Source of the DNA: Paralithodes platypus
Taxonomy: Eukaryota > Arthropoda > Malacostraca > Decapoda > Lithodidae
DNA length: 64,000 nucleotides
Assembly (NCBI GenBank): GCA_032716605.1
Contig: CM064505.1
Span: forward strand, 48,185,762-48,249,761
Direction: 5' to 3'
Under the pieces are notes generated by a model that saw only the letters and a program-made list of their open reading frames with translations, was not told the DNA's origin and searched no databases. Made by a program: the position numbers and the translations under genes. Of this stretch, positions 1 to 10,281 are shown piece by piece (position 1 is the first letter of the stretch; each line of letters starts with the position of its first letter).

Positions 1-2565
1 GAAAATTATGATGTGATTGGCATAACAGAATCTTGGCTCAATACACAAGATAGAGACTTTTTAGCAGAGTATTCGCTTCCCGGTTATGTAATGTTTGAGA
101 ACAGCCGAATAAATAAAAATGGAGGTGGCGTTTTATTTTATATCAAAGAAAGTCTTAACCCGACCCTCGTGTCAAAACCTCAAATTGTGAACGTCGACAC
201 ATCTTTTGTGCTAATAAAGAATAATAAAGGTACAAAAATAATACTTGCGTTAATATACAGACCTCCAGCTCAATCAGTGCAAACTGACCGAGAAATTTAC
301 GAACAAATTGCAGATGTAAGTAACTCACAAGATACCGTAATTTTTGGCGACTTTAATTTACCTGTGACCAAGTGGGGCGATACTCTTACTTCACACTCCG
401 GACGTGACTTGTATACGAACTTGCAAGAGAGTTCGCTTTATCAATTTGTTCGAACGCCGACCCGTGGTAATAACGTTCTTGACATTGTACTTGCAACAAA
501 AGAAGAATTGATAGAGAATTTGAATGTTGGTGATGAATTCAGTAACAGCGACCATCGTACGATAACTTTCACTTTAAAGTTTACTAGTAACGAACCAAAT
601 AGTAGCATCGAAAAAGTCCCTAATTTCAAGAAAGCAAACTTCCATAAACTTAGAGCTATGTTTAAAGAAACTGACTGGAGCTTTTTAATTAACAATAACA
701 ACATAAATACATCTTGGAAGTTATTCGAAACCACTTACCTAAAAGCACTGCAAGACTGCATACCATCGAAAATACGGCGTCCAGGCCATAATAATAAGCC
801 CAAATGGTGGAATAAAGATATTTCAAACTGCCTGCTTGCTAAAAAATTTGCTAATGATAGATTAAAATCCTCACAAAATGACGAAGAACGGGTGAAATTT
901 GTAGAGCTACGACGCAAAGCCAAAAAGTTAATTAAGCAAAGTAAAAAGACCTTAGAGTTACATATTGCGAATCAAAGTAAAACAAACCCGAAAGAATTCT
1001 ATAGTTATATCAGAAAGAAAAGAGTAGTTACTTCAACTGTTGGACCGTTAGTCGATGAAAAAGGAGAATACACCAAAGACGAAGTACAAATGAGTAATGC
1101 CCTCAATACCTTCTTTGCATCAGTTTTTACAACAGAAGACCTCAGTGATATCCCTACACCATCGCCGATTCAGATTGATAATTCAGATGTTCTAAGCAAT
1201 ATCACCGTTACAGAGAGAGAAGTATTGAATTGTTTAGATAAACTCAAGGTAAATAAAACGCCAGGACCTGATACAATCTCGCCTAGAGTTCTAAAGGAAG
1301 CTAAGAATGAGCTCTCCAAACCACTGACATTACTATTCAATAAATCCTTGCAGTCTGGAACTATGCCTGATCAGTGGAAGCTAGCCAACGTAACACCGAT
1401 ATTAAAAAAAGGCAGCAAATCCCTACCCAGTAACTATCGTCCAATTAGCTTAACCTCAGTTGTATGTAAAATGCTAGAAACGGTCATACGAGACAGACTC
1501 GTAAATCACTTAGAGGAAAATAACATACTTAAAGATACTCAACACGGCTTTCGTAAAAAACGTTCCTGTTTAACAAACCTCTTAGACTTCTTCCACGATA
1601 TCCTCAACCTCTACGATGAGAGTAAAGCTGTAGATATTATATACCTTGATTTTCAAAAGGCCTTTGACAAAGTTCCCCACAAACGTTTACTGCTAAAACT
1701 AAAAGCGCATGGAATACAAGACGGTGTGTTGAAATGGATAGAAAATTGGCTCAGCAACAGAAAGCAAAGGGTAGTCATAAACGGTAAGGCATCTAAATGG
1801 ACCAATGTAAGTAGCGGGGTACCCCAGGGATCGGTACTAGGACCAATTCTCTTTCTAATTTACATCAACGACATAGATGAGGGTCTCACCTGCACAATCT
1901 CAAAATTTGCTGACGATACAAAAATTGCAAATAGCGTACTCTCAAAAGAACAAGTTGACGATATGCAACACAATCTAGATAAATTGTCATGTTGGGCCCA
2001 AATTTGGCAAATGAGTTTCAATGCGGATAAATGTAAAGTACTACATATCGGATACCTAAATGAGAAAGCAAACTATTCGATGAATGGCACTCAGCTTAAG
2101 AATGTAAACAGAGAAACTGATCTGGGAGTAACAATATCGAGTAACCTAAAACCGAGTCAACAATGTTCAGAAGTTGTTAAGAAGGCAAACAAAATAATTG
2201 GCTTTATAGGCAGGTCATTTGAGCATAAATCCAAAGAAGTTATCCTAACCCTTTACAATTCCTTAGTCCGCCCTCTTCTGGAATACTGCGTTCAATCCTG
2301 GTGCCCTTATTACCAAAAAGATATAAACAAGCTAGAACGAGTTCAACGTAGAGTTACCAAAATGATACCTAGCCTAAAGAACAAACCATACGAAGAGCGT
2401 CTTAGAGAATTAAATCTATTTCCTTTAACCCAGCGCAGATTAAGAGGCGACTTAATTCAAGTGTTCAAAATCATCAAAGGCATCGACAATATGAACTGTA
2501 GTAAGTACTTCACTATCGACCAATCTAATTACACGCGGGGAAAACGGTTGCAAAATTATTGGTAA
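1..2565 (+). CDS. CR1-like LINE ORF2: endonuclease-reverse transcriptase, 5' end outside window
   Basis: Target-primed retrotransposition enzyme: an APE-type endonuclease that nicks the target, joined to a reverse transcriptase. The reading frame is open from base 1, so the true start lies upstream; the first in-window ATG is at 13. Endonuclease marks are ITESWL near the start, IYRPP at about residue 82, GDFNLP at about 112 and the SDHRT box at about 180. RT marks are NYRPISLTS, the YLDFQKAFD box, GVPQGSVLGP at about 602 and the catalytic FADDT at about 632. The C-terminal part carries the usual LEYCVQSW and LERVQRR segments. The frame stops at 2565, but C-terminal sequence of this LINE type continues one frame over to 2734, so a single-base indel near 2540 truncates the protein. 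Closest in style to the LINE E protein at 36.1-41.2 kb. Otherwise unusually intact for this window. Confidence 0.9.
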   Translation, partial: ENYDVIGITESWLNTQDRDFLAEYSLPGYVMFENSRINKNGGGVLFYIKESLNPTLVSKPQIVNVDTSFVLIKNNKGTKIILALIYRPPAQSVQTDREIYEQIADVSNSQDTVIFGDFNLPVTKWGDTLTSHSGRDLYTNLQESSLYQFVRTPTRGNNVLDIVLATKEELIENLNVGDEFSNSDHRTITFTLKFTSNEPNSSIEKVPNFKKANFHKLRAMFKETDWSFLINNNNINTSWKLFETTYLKALQDCIPSKIRRPGHNNKPKWWNKDISNCLLAKKFANDRLKSSQNDEERVKFVELRRKAKKLIKQSKKTLELHIANQSKTNPKEFYSYIRKKRVVTSTVGPLVDEKGEYTKDEVQMSNALNTFFASVFTTEDLSDIPTPSPIQIDNSDVLSNITVTEREVLNCLDKLKVNKTPGPDTISPRVLKEAKNELSKPLTLLFNKSLQSGTMPDQWKLANVTPILKKGSKSLPSNYRPISLTSVVCKMLETVIRDRLVNHLEENNILKDTQHGFRKKRSCLTNLLDFFHDILNLYDESKAVDIIYLDFQKAFDKVPHKRLLLKLKAHGIQDGVLKWIENWLSNRKQRVVINGKASKWTNVSSGVPQGSVLGPILFLIYINDIDEGLTCTISKFADDTKIANSVLSKEQVDDMQHNLDKLSCWAQIWQMSFNADKCKVLHIGYLNEKANYSMNGTQLKNVNRETDLGVTISSNLKPSQQCSEVVKKANKIIGFIGRSFEHKSKEVILTLYNSLVRPLLEYCVQSWCPYYQKDINKLERVQRRVTKMIPSLKNKPYEERLRELNLFPLTQRRLRGDLIQVFKIIKGIDNMNCSKYFTIDQSNYTRGKRLQNYW

Positions 2566-2947
2566 ATCTTTTAACTCGCACGAATCTAAGAATTTCTTCT
2601 TCAATCGAGTTGTCAACTTGTGGAATGGGCTTCCCCGAGACGTTATAGACTGCAGCACCGTTGATTCATTTAAATTCCGCCTAGACAAATATCTCGCATC
2701 AAACCCGCGACTGACTGCGTTTGTAAATGAATAACTTTATCCTCCCCTCAGTTACTAACCCATATGTCCCCTACTAACTTCCTAGTCCTGCCACGTTAGT
2801 GGCAGGGCAGTAGTTCCCTTTCCAATGTTCCCTTACCCACTCTAAACCACTGTTTGGACACTTGATCCTCAGTGTTTTGGAGGACAAGCAGCCTAGAAGG
2901 GTCACTAGATCTGTTGTTGCTTGATTTCCTTTGTACTCCTTTGTACT
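1..2947 (+). mobile_element. LINE D, CR1-like non-LTR retrotransposon
   Basis: Contains the ORF2 above, a frameshifted C-terminal tail (2541-2734, WNGLP and SFKFRLDKYL motifs, stop at 2732-2734) and a 3' UTR of about 210 bp. It ends in a two-copy 10-mer tail (TCCTTTGTAC twice, about 2926-2947), the kind of short tandem tail CR1-group LINEs carry in place of poly(A). Directly after it the gypsy RT fragment begins on the other strand, so this LINE appears to have landed in Gypsy-1. The left target-site flank is outside the window, so a duplication cannot be checked. Confidence 0.8.
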
Positions 2948-3112
2948 AGTGTTCATCTATTCGAGGTAATGATGTGGCGTCTTTAATCGTGGCGTCATTC
3001 AGGCGTCGGTAATCCACACAAAATCTTGTTGAGCCGTCTTTTTTTTTTTTTACTAAGACGACCGGTGAGGACCATGGACTGACGGATGGAGTGGCGATTC
3101 CTGTGTCTAATA
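2948..3112 (-). pseudogene. Gypsy-1 reverse transcriptase fragment
   Basis: A Ty3/gypsy RT segment of about 55 residues on the minus strand, with [16 protein letters not shown] followed by FCVDYRRLN, the classic first RT blocks. It ends at the LINE D junction (after a PRIDEH-like end) and begins at the DIRS-1 terminus. The preceding part of the same protein ends at 19,862 on the far side of DIRS-1 (QVQEI), so the two pieces are one gene split by a 16.7-kb insertion. Catalytic RT blocks are not in the window. Confidence 0.85.
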
Positions 3113-3113
3113 T

Positions 3114-3626
3114 AGGTTTGAGTCCCGGAGGGAAGAATGAAAACCTAATATTTAGTAGTGGCCCCGAAATCATTGACGATATGCCTATTAGTATAATAGT
3201 TCCCTTTCAAGCACCCGCGGTCAGCTTGTTTGAAACACCCGCCGCAGAGGAAAGAGTCCTAACATCATAATTGTAACGCTAATTCTCTTATGGAATCGTC
3301 TTTGTGATTGAGTACTCACTACGAAAAAACTTCCTAAAAAAATAAAAAAATAAAATTAACTAAACATTCGTTATATAAAGGCTTTCCAATTCGTGGATGT
3401 CTTTTGTGGATTCTAGCCGAGACGCTGAACCAAGCGTCTCCATTCTCCCTTCAATGATATATCAAGATTAAACTCAAGACATCAAACGAATGGGAAGGGG
3501 ATGCAAGGGAGGGCCCTACATCGTCAATGATTTCGGGGCCACTACTAAATATTAGGTTTTCATTCTTCCCTCCGGGACTTAAACCTTTAATTTATTAGTG
3601 GCCCCTCCATCATTGACGATATGCCT
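3114..3626. repeat. DIRS-1 3' inverted terminal repeat and internal complementary region
   Basis: The 67-bp arm 3114-3180 is the reverse complement of 3520-3586, with only a few mismatches. Bases 3587-3626 are the reverse complement of the opposite element end at 19,825-19,861. Between the arms, 3181-3519 is the rest of the terminal repeat, found inverted at 19,280-19,824 with a 278-bp insertion. In DIRS replication the complementary region templates the joining of the two ends into a circle. Confidence 0.85.
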
Positions 3627-4419
3627 GATATCTCAAGTCTGGAGGGGGACATTCGTGACAATATCAAAACCACTAACAAAATACCATAGGTAGAGAAGAA
3701 GAACCATATAACAAACTTAAGTCTTTATTGTTTGCATACAATAAAATAGAAAAATGGAAAGAAAGCAGTGCGTTACTTCGAAGATCTGCTTAAAATGACC
3801 ATACAGGTACATCTGTTAAAGAATATCACATTGAGACTCAATCAAAATTTGTTTTTCAAGAACATTCTTTTATTCCTGTCCAACATTGTAAAGGCACAAA
3901 TGAATCATTTAACCCTCTCAAGACCATAGGACGCAGAGGTTGCCAGATTAGCAATAAGAAATTGATTACTCTCACTGTTATAATTACCGGTACCTCTCCA
4001 AAATTAGTTTTCTGCCCACAGCTAACTCAAAGACAACTGCAGAGGTTGAAGTAAACAAACTAAAGGTTTATAGATACCCCTGACGGTAACAAAGGCTTTA
4101 AAGTATCCCTAATAGGCTCAAAAATCGCGTCCGGATGTGAGAGGGTTAATTATGTCTTATGTCCTTAATATTAATTTGTACATACCATATATTTTGTACA
4201 ATTTATCCTTAATATCCTATAGTTGCACCTATGATAGATATCTTATATCAATATAAATAAAATTTTGAGCTGTATAACCAGCTCGACTTATCAAGTATCA
4301 CAGCTCGTGAACTTATCACATAGTCCGGCAGTGGGTCTAGGGGTCCTGAGCTCTCCAGCAACCCCCCCTCCTTTTTCACCATTAAGAATAAAACTTAACT
4401 TTAGTAGCACATAGACCAA
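3627..4419 (-). other. DIRS-1 3' untranslated region
   Basis: Noncoding stretch between the recombinase stop and the internal complementary region. Related sequence lies in the same place in DIRS-2 (45,600-46,171) and DIRS-3 (59,148-59,840), including the motif TATCACAGCTCGTG and a C-tract near 4364 whose length differs in all three copies. No ORF of note. Confidence 0.7.
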
Positions 4420-4530
4420 CTAGACCCTCTGACGTAAGGCCACACAGATAAATTTTGGTTTATCCAAAGCCACAGACAGGTACTGCATCATGAAAGTATG
4501 ATTGGAAGCCCACAGCTTAGTGTTAGCTAT
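4420..4530 (-). pseudogene. DIRS-1 tyrosine recombinase, C-terminal end
   Basis: About 37 codons ending in ALRQRV and a stop, including LWASNH and the QYLSVALDKP segment that carries the likely catalytic tyrosine (YL). The same tail ends the recombinases of DIRS-2 (46,172) and DIRS-3 (59,841). The remainder of this gene resumes at 12,117 across the LINE A/B insert. The duplicated CTAT at 4527-4530 and 12,117-12,120 marks the split. Confidence 0.85.
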
Positions 4531-4560
4531 CTTACTTGAAGTCGTCTAGAGGTCCCGTCC

Positions 4561-6696
4561 TCACAGTCGTGGTCCGCCACCGCTGCGTCCGTCCCGTGCG
4601 TCCCTTCGAAGGAGGTCCGTCTGGTCCGGTATAGAGTTTGAGGCCGCCCGGCAGTTAGCAGTGTATCCAGACACTGGTGGTTCATCTGGGAGGGTCTTTA
4701 GGAACTTGTCTAATAACCCTTTGAACCTGTCTACCGGGCAACCTACTATGTCTCGCACTTCCTTGGGCAGCGAGTTGAAAATTTGTTGTCCATTGTGGCC
4801 TAGGCTGGACGCGAGAAGGGATCTCACTCGTTTTGGTGCCTGTGTTGGGAGGGATCTCCTCTCACACTTCCTTCCAGTCCGACCATTTTGTTTTTCCTGG
4901 AGTTCATTACCAGTTGGATCTGGAACCAGCTTCTCCAGGATTTTCCACACATAAATTGCGCAGTACCTGTCTCGCCTTCTCTGCTGGGAGTACAGCCCTA
5001 GCTTCTTGAGCCGGTCCCAGTAGCTAAGGTCCTTCATCCCCCGAATGTTTCTAGTGAAGGACCTCTGGACGGACTCAAGATCTCGTATGTACCCCTTTTT
5101 GTGTGGCGACCATAGTTGACTACAGTAGTCAAGGAAGGGTTGGACCATAGACCTCCAGAGAGTTAGCATTGTTTCTTGTTCCCTGGAGTTCAACGTCCGT
5201 AGGATCCATCCGGCCATTCCCTTGGCTTTCTTGACAGCTGCAGAAATGTGGTGTTGAAATGTGGCATCGTCGGACAATTGCACACCTAGGCATCTCACAT
5301 GTGGCTTGGGAGTGATGTCGTGGCCGCCTTCAGTGAGTAGTTTGGTGGTGTCCTTGAGGGTTTGGTTCGGGCCACATCGTAACGCTTCAAACTTTTCTTC
5401 GTTGAAGGTCATGTTGTTTTCGTCTGCCCATTTGTAGATTTTGTCGAGATCATCCTGGAGATTATGAATATCCTCTTCATTTCTGACGACACGACTTATG
5501 TTCGTATCGTCAGCAAAGGAAGAGATAACTGATTGACCAACTCCATCATCAATGTCCCCTATCAGTATAAGGAAGAGCAGAGGTCCTAATACTAATCCCT
5601 GGGGTACTCCACTAATGACGTGGGACTTTTCAGATGTGTGGCCCTTAACAGCAACAGTCTGCGTTCTTGCGGAGAGGAAACTGTGCAGCCATACACCTAT
5701 TTTGCCTTGGATGCCGAGTTTCTTAATCTTGTGAAGGAGGATGCCGTGATCCACCTTGTCGAATGCTTTAGCAAAGTCTAGAAACACGACATCCACATTT
5801 TCTCCCTCTGCAAGCCTGTGGAGTAGCCAGTCATGATGTGCCAGGAGCTTCGAAAGGCATGACCTGCCTTTCCGGAAGCCATGCTGGCTGGAGTTCACAA
5901 GGCCATTTTTCTCCAGGAAGTTGACAAACTTGTTCCTCAGGACTTTTTCAAATATCTTGATGAGGTGGGATGTTAGAGCTACCGGTTGATAGTTCTTCGC
6001 CAGGCTCTTTTCACCACCCTTGTAGACTGGAGTAATGATGGCCTGTTTTAGTGAGGATGTAATTGTGCCTGTGTCCATTGAGTGTCTCCAAAGCTTGCAG
6101 ATAGGAGGAATCAGGGCGTCACAGCATTTAATCAGCAGTATGGCTGGTACTCCGTCAGGACCAGCAGCTGCATTCGTTCTCAGTTCTTTGATGGCTTTTC
6201 GTAGGTCTGCCTCAGTCAGTTCAATATCACTTAGTTGAGTTGGTTGTGGAGTGTCTTCCGTGAAGAAAGCTTTGGGATCCTGGATTGCAGTTGCTGGCCG
6301 TGGTGTGCTGAAGACATTCTCGTACTGTGTTCGCAGGATCCGACATACATCTTTGGGGTCGTTTACAGCTTCACCATCCTCTGTTCTTAATGGCCCCACT
6401 TGCGTCTTAATTTTTGAGAAACGCCTGCAGTAACTGTAAAAGAATTTGGGGTTCCGCTTGATGTTCAGTACTGCACGATCTTCCTCTCTTTGCTTTTGAC
6501 GCTCATGGGATGCTTTAATTTGAGTTTCTATGCTTGCAATCTTGGTAGATAGTGCAAGCTTCCTCGCTTTGTTTTGGGTGTTATTGAGCTGTTTGTTGAG
6601 TGATGATATTTTCTGCATTAGATATTTCGGTCCCTCGGGATTTTGAGGTGCCAAGCGTTGGAAGGTTTCCTCCTTTGGGGAATGTGATGCTGACAC
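4561..6696 (-). CDS. LINE A reverse transcriptase ORF
   Basis: A 711-codon open frame with an intact-looking RT: NYQPVALTS (finger), FLDFAKAFDKVDH, SGVPQGLVLGPLLF and the catalytic SSFADDTN, then LDYCSQLWSPH and the C-terminal NSLPKEVRD-like end. The N-terminal third is the linker after the endonuclease (FFYSYCRRF, GPDGVPAILL). The shown start is only the frame limit: endonuclease sequence continues upstream in a second frame (6618-7017), so a one-base indel near 6630 separates the halves. No stop interrupts the RT, so the copy may be fairly young. Confidence 0.88.
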   Translation of the reverse strand: MSASHSPKEETFQRLAPQNPEGPKYLMQKISSLNKQLNNTQNKARKLALSTKIASIETQIKASHERQKQREEDRAVLNIKRNPKFFYSYCRRFSKIKTQVGPLRTEDGEAVNDPKDVCRILRTQYENVFSTPRPATAIQDPKAFFTEDTPQPTQLSDIELTEADLRKAIKELRTNAAAGPDGVPAILLIKCCDALIPPICKLWRHSMDTGTITSSLKQAIITPVYKGGEKSLAKNYQPVALTSHLIKIFEKVLRNKFVNFLEKNGLVNSSQHGFRKGRSCLSKLLAHHDWLLHRLAEGENVDVVFLDFAKAFDKVDHGILLHKIKKLGIQGKIGVWLHSFLSARTQTVAVKGHTSEKSHVISGVPQGLVLGPLLFLILIGDIDDGVGQSVISSFADDTNISRVVRNEEDIHNLQDDLDKIYKWADENNMTFNEEKFEALRCGPNQTLKDTTKLLTEGGHDITPKPHVRCLGVQLSDDATFQHHISAAVKKAKGMAGWILRTLNSREQETMLTLWRSMVQPFLDYCSQLWSPHKKGYIRDLESVQRSFTRNIRGMKDLSYWDRLKKLGLYSQQRRRDRYCAIYVWKILEKLVPDPTGNELQEKQNGRTGRKCERRSLPTQAPKRVRSLLASSLGHNGQQIFNSLPKEVRDIVGCPVDRFKGLLDKFLKTLPDEPPVSGYTANCRAASNSIPDQTDLLRRDARDGRSGGGPRL

Positions 6697-7017
6697 TCCT
6701 TCAGTAGGGTGCTGAGGATGGTGTCAAGCATGGCATTTGGATCCTTGTCATGGAGGATCAGGTGCCAATTTGTCTGGGAGAGGGAATTTTGGAGATTTAC
6801 CCAGTCAATTGCTTCACTGAAGAAGTTCAAATTGGAGAATGGGTTTGTTGGCGGAGTTACAGTTTCAGCTTGAGCCCCAGCCTTCCTGTACATAGTGTGT
6901 ATAGTTACAAGGCTGTGGTCAGAGAATATTGTCTTCTCCACTGAGTAGTCTGCAACTATATCCTGGTTGTTAGTGAAGAGGAGGACGAGTGTGTTATTGA
7001 CTCTGGTAGGCTTGGTT
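6618..7017 (-). pseudogene. LINE A endonuclease C-terminal part
   Basis: Carries the last endonuclease blocks: a TRVNNTLVLLF segment near 6990 and the diagnostic FSDHSLV box near 6910, then linker residues up to the frameshift. The catalytic N-terminal half is missing. Continues into the RT frame downstream. Confidence 0.8.
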
Positions 7018-7041
7018 AATAATAATAATAATAATAATAAT
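7018..7041 (-). repeat. (AAT)n tail of LINE B
   Basis: Trinucleotide tract that is the 3' tail of the minus-strand LINE B. The same 3' UTR followed by the same kind of trinucleotide tract is seen in plus orientation at 46,950-47,335. Confidence 0.8.
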
Positions 7042-7463
7042 TTATTTCAGACTCACACAGTACAGAGGGGACCATACTGGGGTCCATATACTGTATACCT
7101 TACAGTAACATAAATATATATAAGCTACTGTACATAGGCTACATAAAATAAAAAGAAATTAAATAATACCCAGCTTGCTATCATGTAGTTCACAGCACTG
7201 CCTCAACCAAAAACAGTGGTCATCAAACTACTGTGTTACCAAAACCACTGTCCTAATTGTGTACAGTACCATGCCTCACATCATTTAGCTTCCGGTACAG
7301 TATGTTGCTACAGTACAGTATAGGAATATCGGTACTGTACTGCACTATGAGGTTCAGTACCGGTATGCTAATTCTGTAGAGTAGCAGACCTGAAATCATT
7401 TCTTAAGGTTAAATATAGAGCAACTTCCTCCAGTGTGCCTGGATCCTAGAGGTGTACACTATG

Positions 7464-7921
7464 CTTGGAGTTTGTAGCATGTTAATGTGTTCTCAGAAGT
7501 GTTAAGGCGCTGAATGAATTTATATGTTAGCTTTCTAATGAGTGATTGGTAACAGTGTAAGTTCATATAGGCACATAGCGTACTTGTACTCTCATATTTT
7601 GAAAAGCCCCAGAAACATTTTCATGATATTGTGATATGAGATACTTAGTCTATTCACTGTCATTTTCTTATAGTTCCACCATAGTTGTGCTGTATACATT
7701 GGTGAGCAGTAGGAGTTGAACAATGTTATTTTTGTATCCCATGTGCACATATGAAATTTTCTTAATATTGAATTTCCCTGCATGTAAAGTTGCCTTCGCT
7801 GACGACCCTTATCCTCATCATCTGAGCGATCACTTGAAATATAGTGTCCTAGATACTTTACTTTACTTACTTCTTCTATAATTTCTTCATACAAATGGAA
7901 TTTAGGTAGCTTTGATTTCAA
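7464..7921 (-). pseudogene. LINE B ORF2 C-terminal region
   Basis: Contains VKYLGHYISSD and ILRKFHMC, typical of the thumb and post-RT region of LINEs, ending the open frame at 7592. A single-base indel near 7595 moves the remaining roughly 45 codons (down to a stop near 7464) to another frame. A second indel near 8005 separates it from the catalytic RT frame upstream. Confidence 0.7.
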
Positions 7922-7953
7922 TAGGTTAGATTTAAATATTATGATATTGCTCT

Positions 7954-8745
7954 TTATAGGATTAAATTTGACTGAATGTTCGATTCCAAATTTTTCACAT
8001 ACAGTACTCTTAATAATTTATCCAGTCCTGCTCCAGAGGGCGCGATTAAGGCTAGGTCATCAGCATACATGAGATGATTTACAATGGTGCTGCCAATGCA
8101 GCACCCAGTGCGAGTCTTGTTCAGCTCCAGACTAAGATCATCCATGTAGACGTTGAAAAGATACGGAGACAATATCTCCCCCTGCCTAACACCATTGGTT
8201 ACGGCAAAAGAGCCTGACAGGATGTTGCCCCATCTTACACACATTTTTTGATTAGCATACCAGAAAATAAGTATCCTAACAATATAGCTAGGCACTCCCC
8301 TGTTAACTAATTTTTCAAATAAGGTTTTGTGACACACCCTATCAAAAGCCTTACTTGCATCAAGAAAACAAGAGAAAATTGAGCTATTTAGTTTGTTGTA
8401 TGTATCAATCACTTCTTTCAGCACATATATGCATTGGTCTGTGCCGTGATTTTTCTTAAAGCCAAACTGATTGCTGCTGGTGACAATATATGCAGACATT
8501 CTTTCTAGCAATATCATTTCAACTACCTTACTCACCACACTAGCAAGTGCTACTGGGCGGCAGTTGTCTTTAGCTGTAATTTTACCTGATTTATCTTTAA
8601 TGACAGGAACAAGTATTACGGATATTATAGACTCCGGCAGGACACCATGCGTAAATAGACTGGTGATGCAAGAACTAAGTTTATCTATTAACAACTTATC
8701 TGCATATTTAAGATGTTCTGCATATATATATACCATCCAGCCCAC
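7954..8745 (-). CDS. LINE B reverse transcriptase core
   Basis: The RT catalytic core: NCRPVALASVVSK, FLDASKAFDRV, NGVRQGEILSPYLF and the catalytic MYADDLAL near 8065. LINE RTs with this GVRQG and YADD combination differ from the FADD type of LINEs A, D and E, so LINE B belongs to another clade. The displayed start follows a frameshift: upstream RT sequence lies in the 8708-9205 frame, and the switch falls in a TATATATA run at 8727-8736 that looks 4 bp longer than the reading frame needs. Confidence 0.85.
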   Translation of the reverse strand: MGWMVYIYAEHLKYADKLLIDKLSSCITSLFTHGVLPESIISVILVPVIKDKSGKITAKDNCRPVALASVVSKVVEMILLERMSAYIVTSSNQFGFKKNHGTDQCIYVLKEVIDTYNKLNSSIFSCFLDASKAFDRVCHKTLFEKLVNRGVPSYIVRILIFWYANQKMCVRWGNILSGSFAVTNGVRQGEILSPYLFNVYMDDLSLELNKTRTGCCIGSTIVNHLMYADDLALIAPSGAGLDKLLRVLYVKNLESNIQSNLIL

Positions 8746-9205
8746 AAGCTTTGTTTAGGTTAAGTTTTCTTATGGCATTCTCAAGATCACTTTCAGTTAC
8801 TTTAATGTCTTCATAATTACTATCTTTCACATATTGAATTGCACCATTAGTAGACCTTTGGTTTACACTGTTAAGTAGTTCCTTAAAATGAGTTTTCCAT
8901 AAGTCAGCAATGTTTTCTTCACCCATAACCCCCTCAACACTGACAGGTAATGGTGTGTTACAATTTTGCATGGATCTGATGTCCTTCCAAAAACAGTTAG
9001 TATCCTTTTCTGCCAGACTCTTTGCAAGGGCTTCCTTCCTTAATTGGTTTTCATTTTGCTTAATAAATCTAATGGCATATTTGGTCCTAGCCTTTGCTCT
9101 TTTGTGAAGTTCAAATATAGGCCCCTGTCTGGGCTGACCTACTTCAAGCCAATGAGACCTAGCATCTCTGGAGGCCTGATACAGGTCAGCCACATAGTTT
9201 GCCAA
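8708..9205 (-). CDS. LINE B ORF2 linker and RT N-terminus
   Basis: A basic linker (KRAKARTKYAIRFIKQ) followed by CFWKDIRSM and the first RT block NKACGLDGIY. It joins the endonuclease frame upstream through an indel near 9205 and the RT core downstream through the TA-repeat slip near 8735. No stop inside. Confidence 0.75.
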   Translation of the reverse strand: MANYVADLYQASRDARSHWLEVGQPRQGPIFELHKRAKARTKYAIRFIKQNENQLRKEALAKSLAEKDTNCFWKDIRSMQNCNTPLPVSVEGVMGEENIADLWKTHFKELLNSVNQRSTNGAIQYVKDSNYEDIKVTESDLENAIRKLNLNKACGLDGIYICRTS

Positions 9206-10281
9206 CCTGGCTTATTGAATGAGGACTTATATTTATGGCTAATAAAAATACTTTCCCCCGCTTTTGATAAAGAATCTATTATACTATTGTAAAATTTAAT
9301 AATGTCCTTTCTGTGTTGTGCATCACTACATTTTGGATCCCTGCATTGTGCTACACCATTACCATCATATTGCACCCTATTTAATAAGTCTTTGGTTTTA
9401 TCACAGTACATTTGGCACTCTTCATTTGAAATTACATTCCATGGAACTTTTGCCTTGATGCTATTGCTAGATTCTGTTATTTCCGGTGCCTTATTAATTT
9501 GGATTGTTAATTCTATAGGTATGTGGTCGTCATCCGTAATGTCGTATCTTATGGCCATTTCTGAGATAGAGTCATGAAAGTCAGAGCTAGAGATTGCATG
9601 ATCAAGCCACGACCTGGTCTCCCATGCTTCACTAACATATGTATAGCTATTTTCTGGAAGCAGGTTTTTGGAGGACAAAATTAAATCAGTTATAAGTTGT
9701 GTGAGGAAAAGCTTGTCAGAGAGTTTAAGGAGAAGCCTGGCTTGTGCTTGCTCGTCTCTGGTACCTCCTGAGACCTTTCCTTCTGGCCAATGGCTGATAG
9801 GAAAGTTGAAGTCTCCGCAGATGATGATGTCTGGTGTTGGGGTTGGCATATCGTCGATTAGCTTGTCGATTCTGCTGTGTGAATTATTGTAACTTTCAAG
9901 GGTGCATGATGGGGGGCGATAGCAATTGAGAATAAATACATTGAGTGACTTAATGTGGAGAGCCAGCATTTCTATTTGAGTATCAGAGTAGACTAGTATT
10001 GGTTTTGTATCTGAGGCTAGGTCACTTCTTACATATGTGATGACTCCACCATGGCTTCTATTTTCACGATCTGCTCTGTAGGAGGTGTAATTTGCCACTA
10101 TTATTTCTGCATCACTCACCTCCCTTTTGAGATGAGTTTCTGTCAGGGCAATGAACATTAGGTAATTTTCTTCAGCAAGCTCAGCAATGAAGGGGATCTT
10201 GCTTTTATTTGTCTTAGGGAATAGACCTTGAATATTGCCCATCATTGCATTTTCTAGCATGATTTCATGGCATTTAGCCAT
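9139..10281 (-). CDS. LINE B ORF2 endonuclease domain
   Basis: APE-type endonuclease that would nick the target DNA. Blocks in order: GNIQGLFPKTN near residue 15, ALTETHL near 47, GGVITYVRS near 78, NCYRPPS near 118, ICGDFNFP near 152, a TRSWLDHAISS segment near 225 and DDDHIPI near 248, all close to consensus. Its ATG lies inside the end of ORF1: the two overlap by 28 bp in different frames, a common LINE arrangement that implies reinitiation or frameshifting. The last residues after KSSFNKPG are out-of-frame read-through following an indel. Confidence 0.88.
   Translation of the reverse strand: MAKCHEIMLENAMMGNIQGLFPKTNKSKIPFIAELAEENYLMFIALTETHLKREVSDAEIIVANYTSYRADRENRSHGGVITYVRSDLASDTKPILVYSDTQIEMLALHIKSLNVFILNCYRPPSCTLESYNNSHSRIDKLIDDMPTPTPDIIICGDFNFPISHWPEGKVSGGTRDEQAQARLLLKLSDKLFLTQLITDLILSSKNLLPENSYTYVSEAWETRSWLDHAISSSDFHDSISEMAIRYDITDDDHIPIELTIQINKAPEITESSNSIKAKVPWNVISNEECQMYCDKTKDLLNRVQYDGNGVAQCRDPKCSDAQHRKDIIKFYNSIIDSLSKAGESIFISHKYKSSFNKPGWQTMWLTCIRPPEMLGLIGLK

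Larger units (their letters stand above)
4531..7017 (-). mobile_element. LINE A, non-LTR retrotransposon, 5' truncated
   Basis: Minus-strand LINE with a short 3' UTR (about 30 bp) starting exactly where DIRS-1 recombinase sequence stops. It covers the end of the endonuclease through the RT and C-terminal region, and it breaks at 7017 against the (AAT)n tail of LINE B. Either LINE B inserted into it or it was truncated at that point; no 5' remainder was recognised beyond LINE B. Confidence 0.8.
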
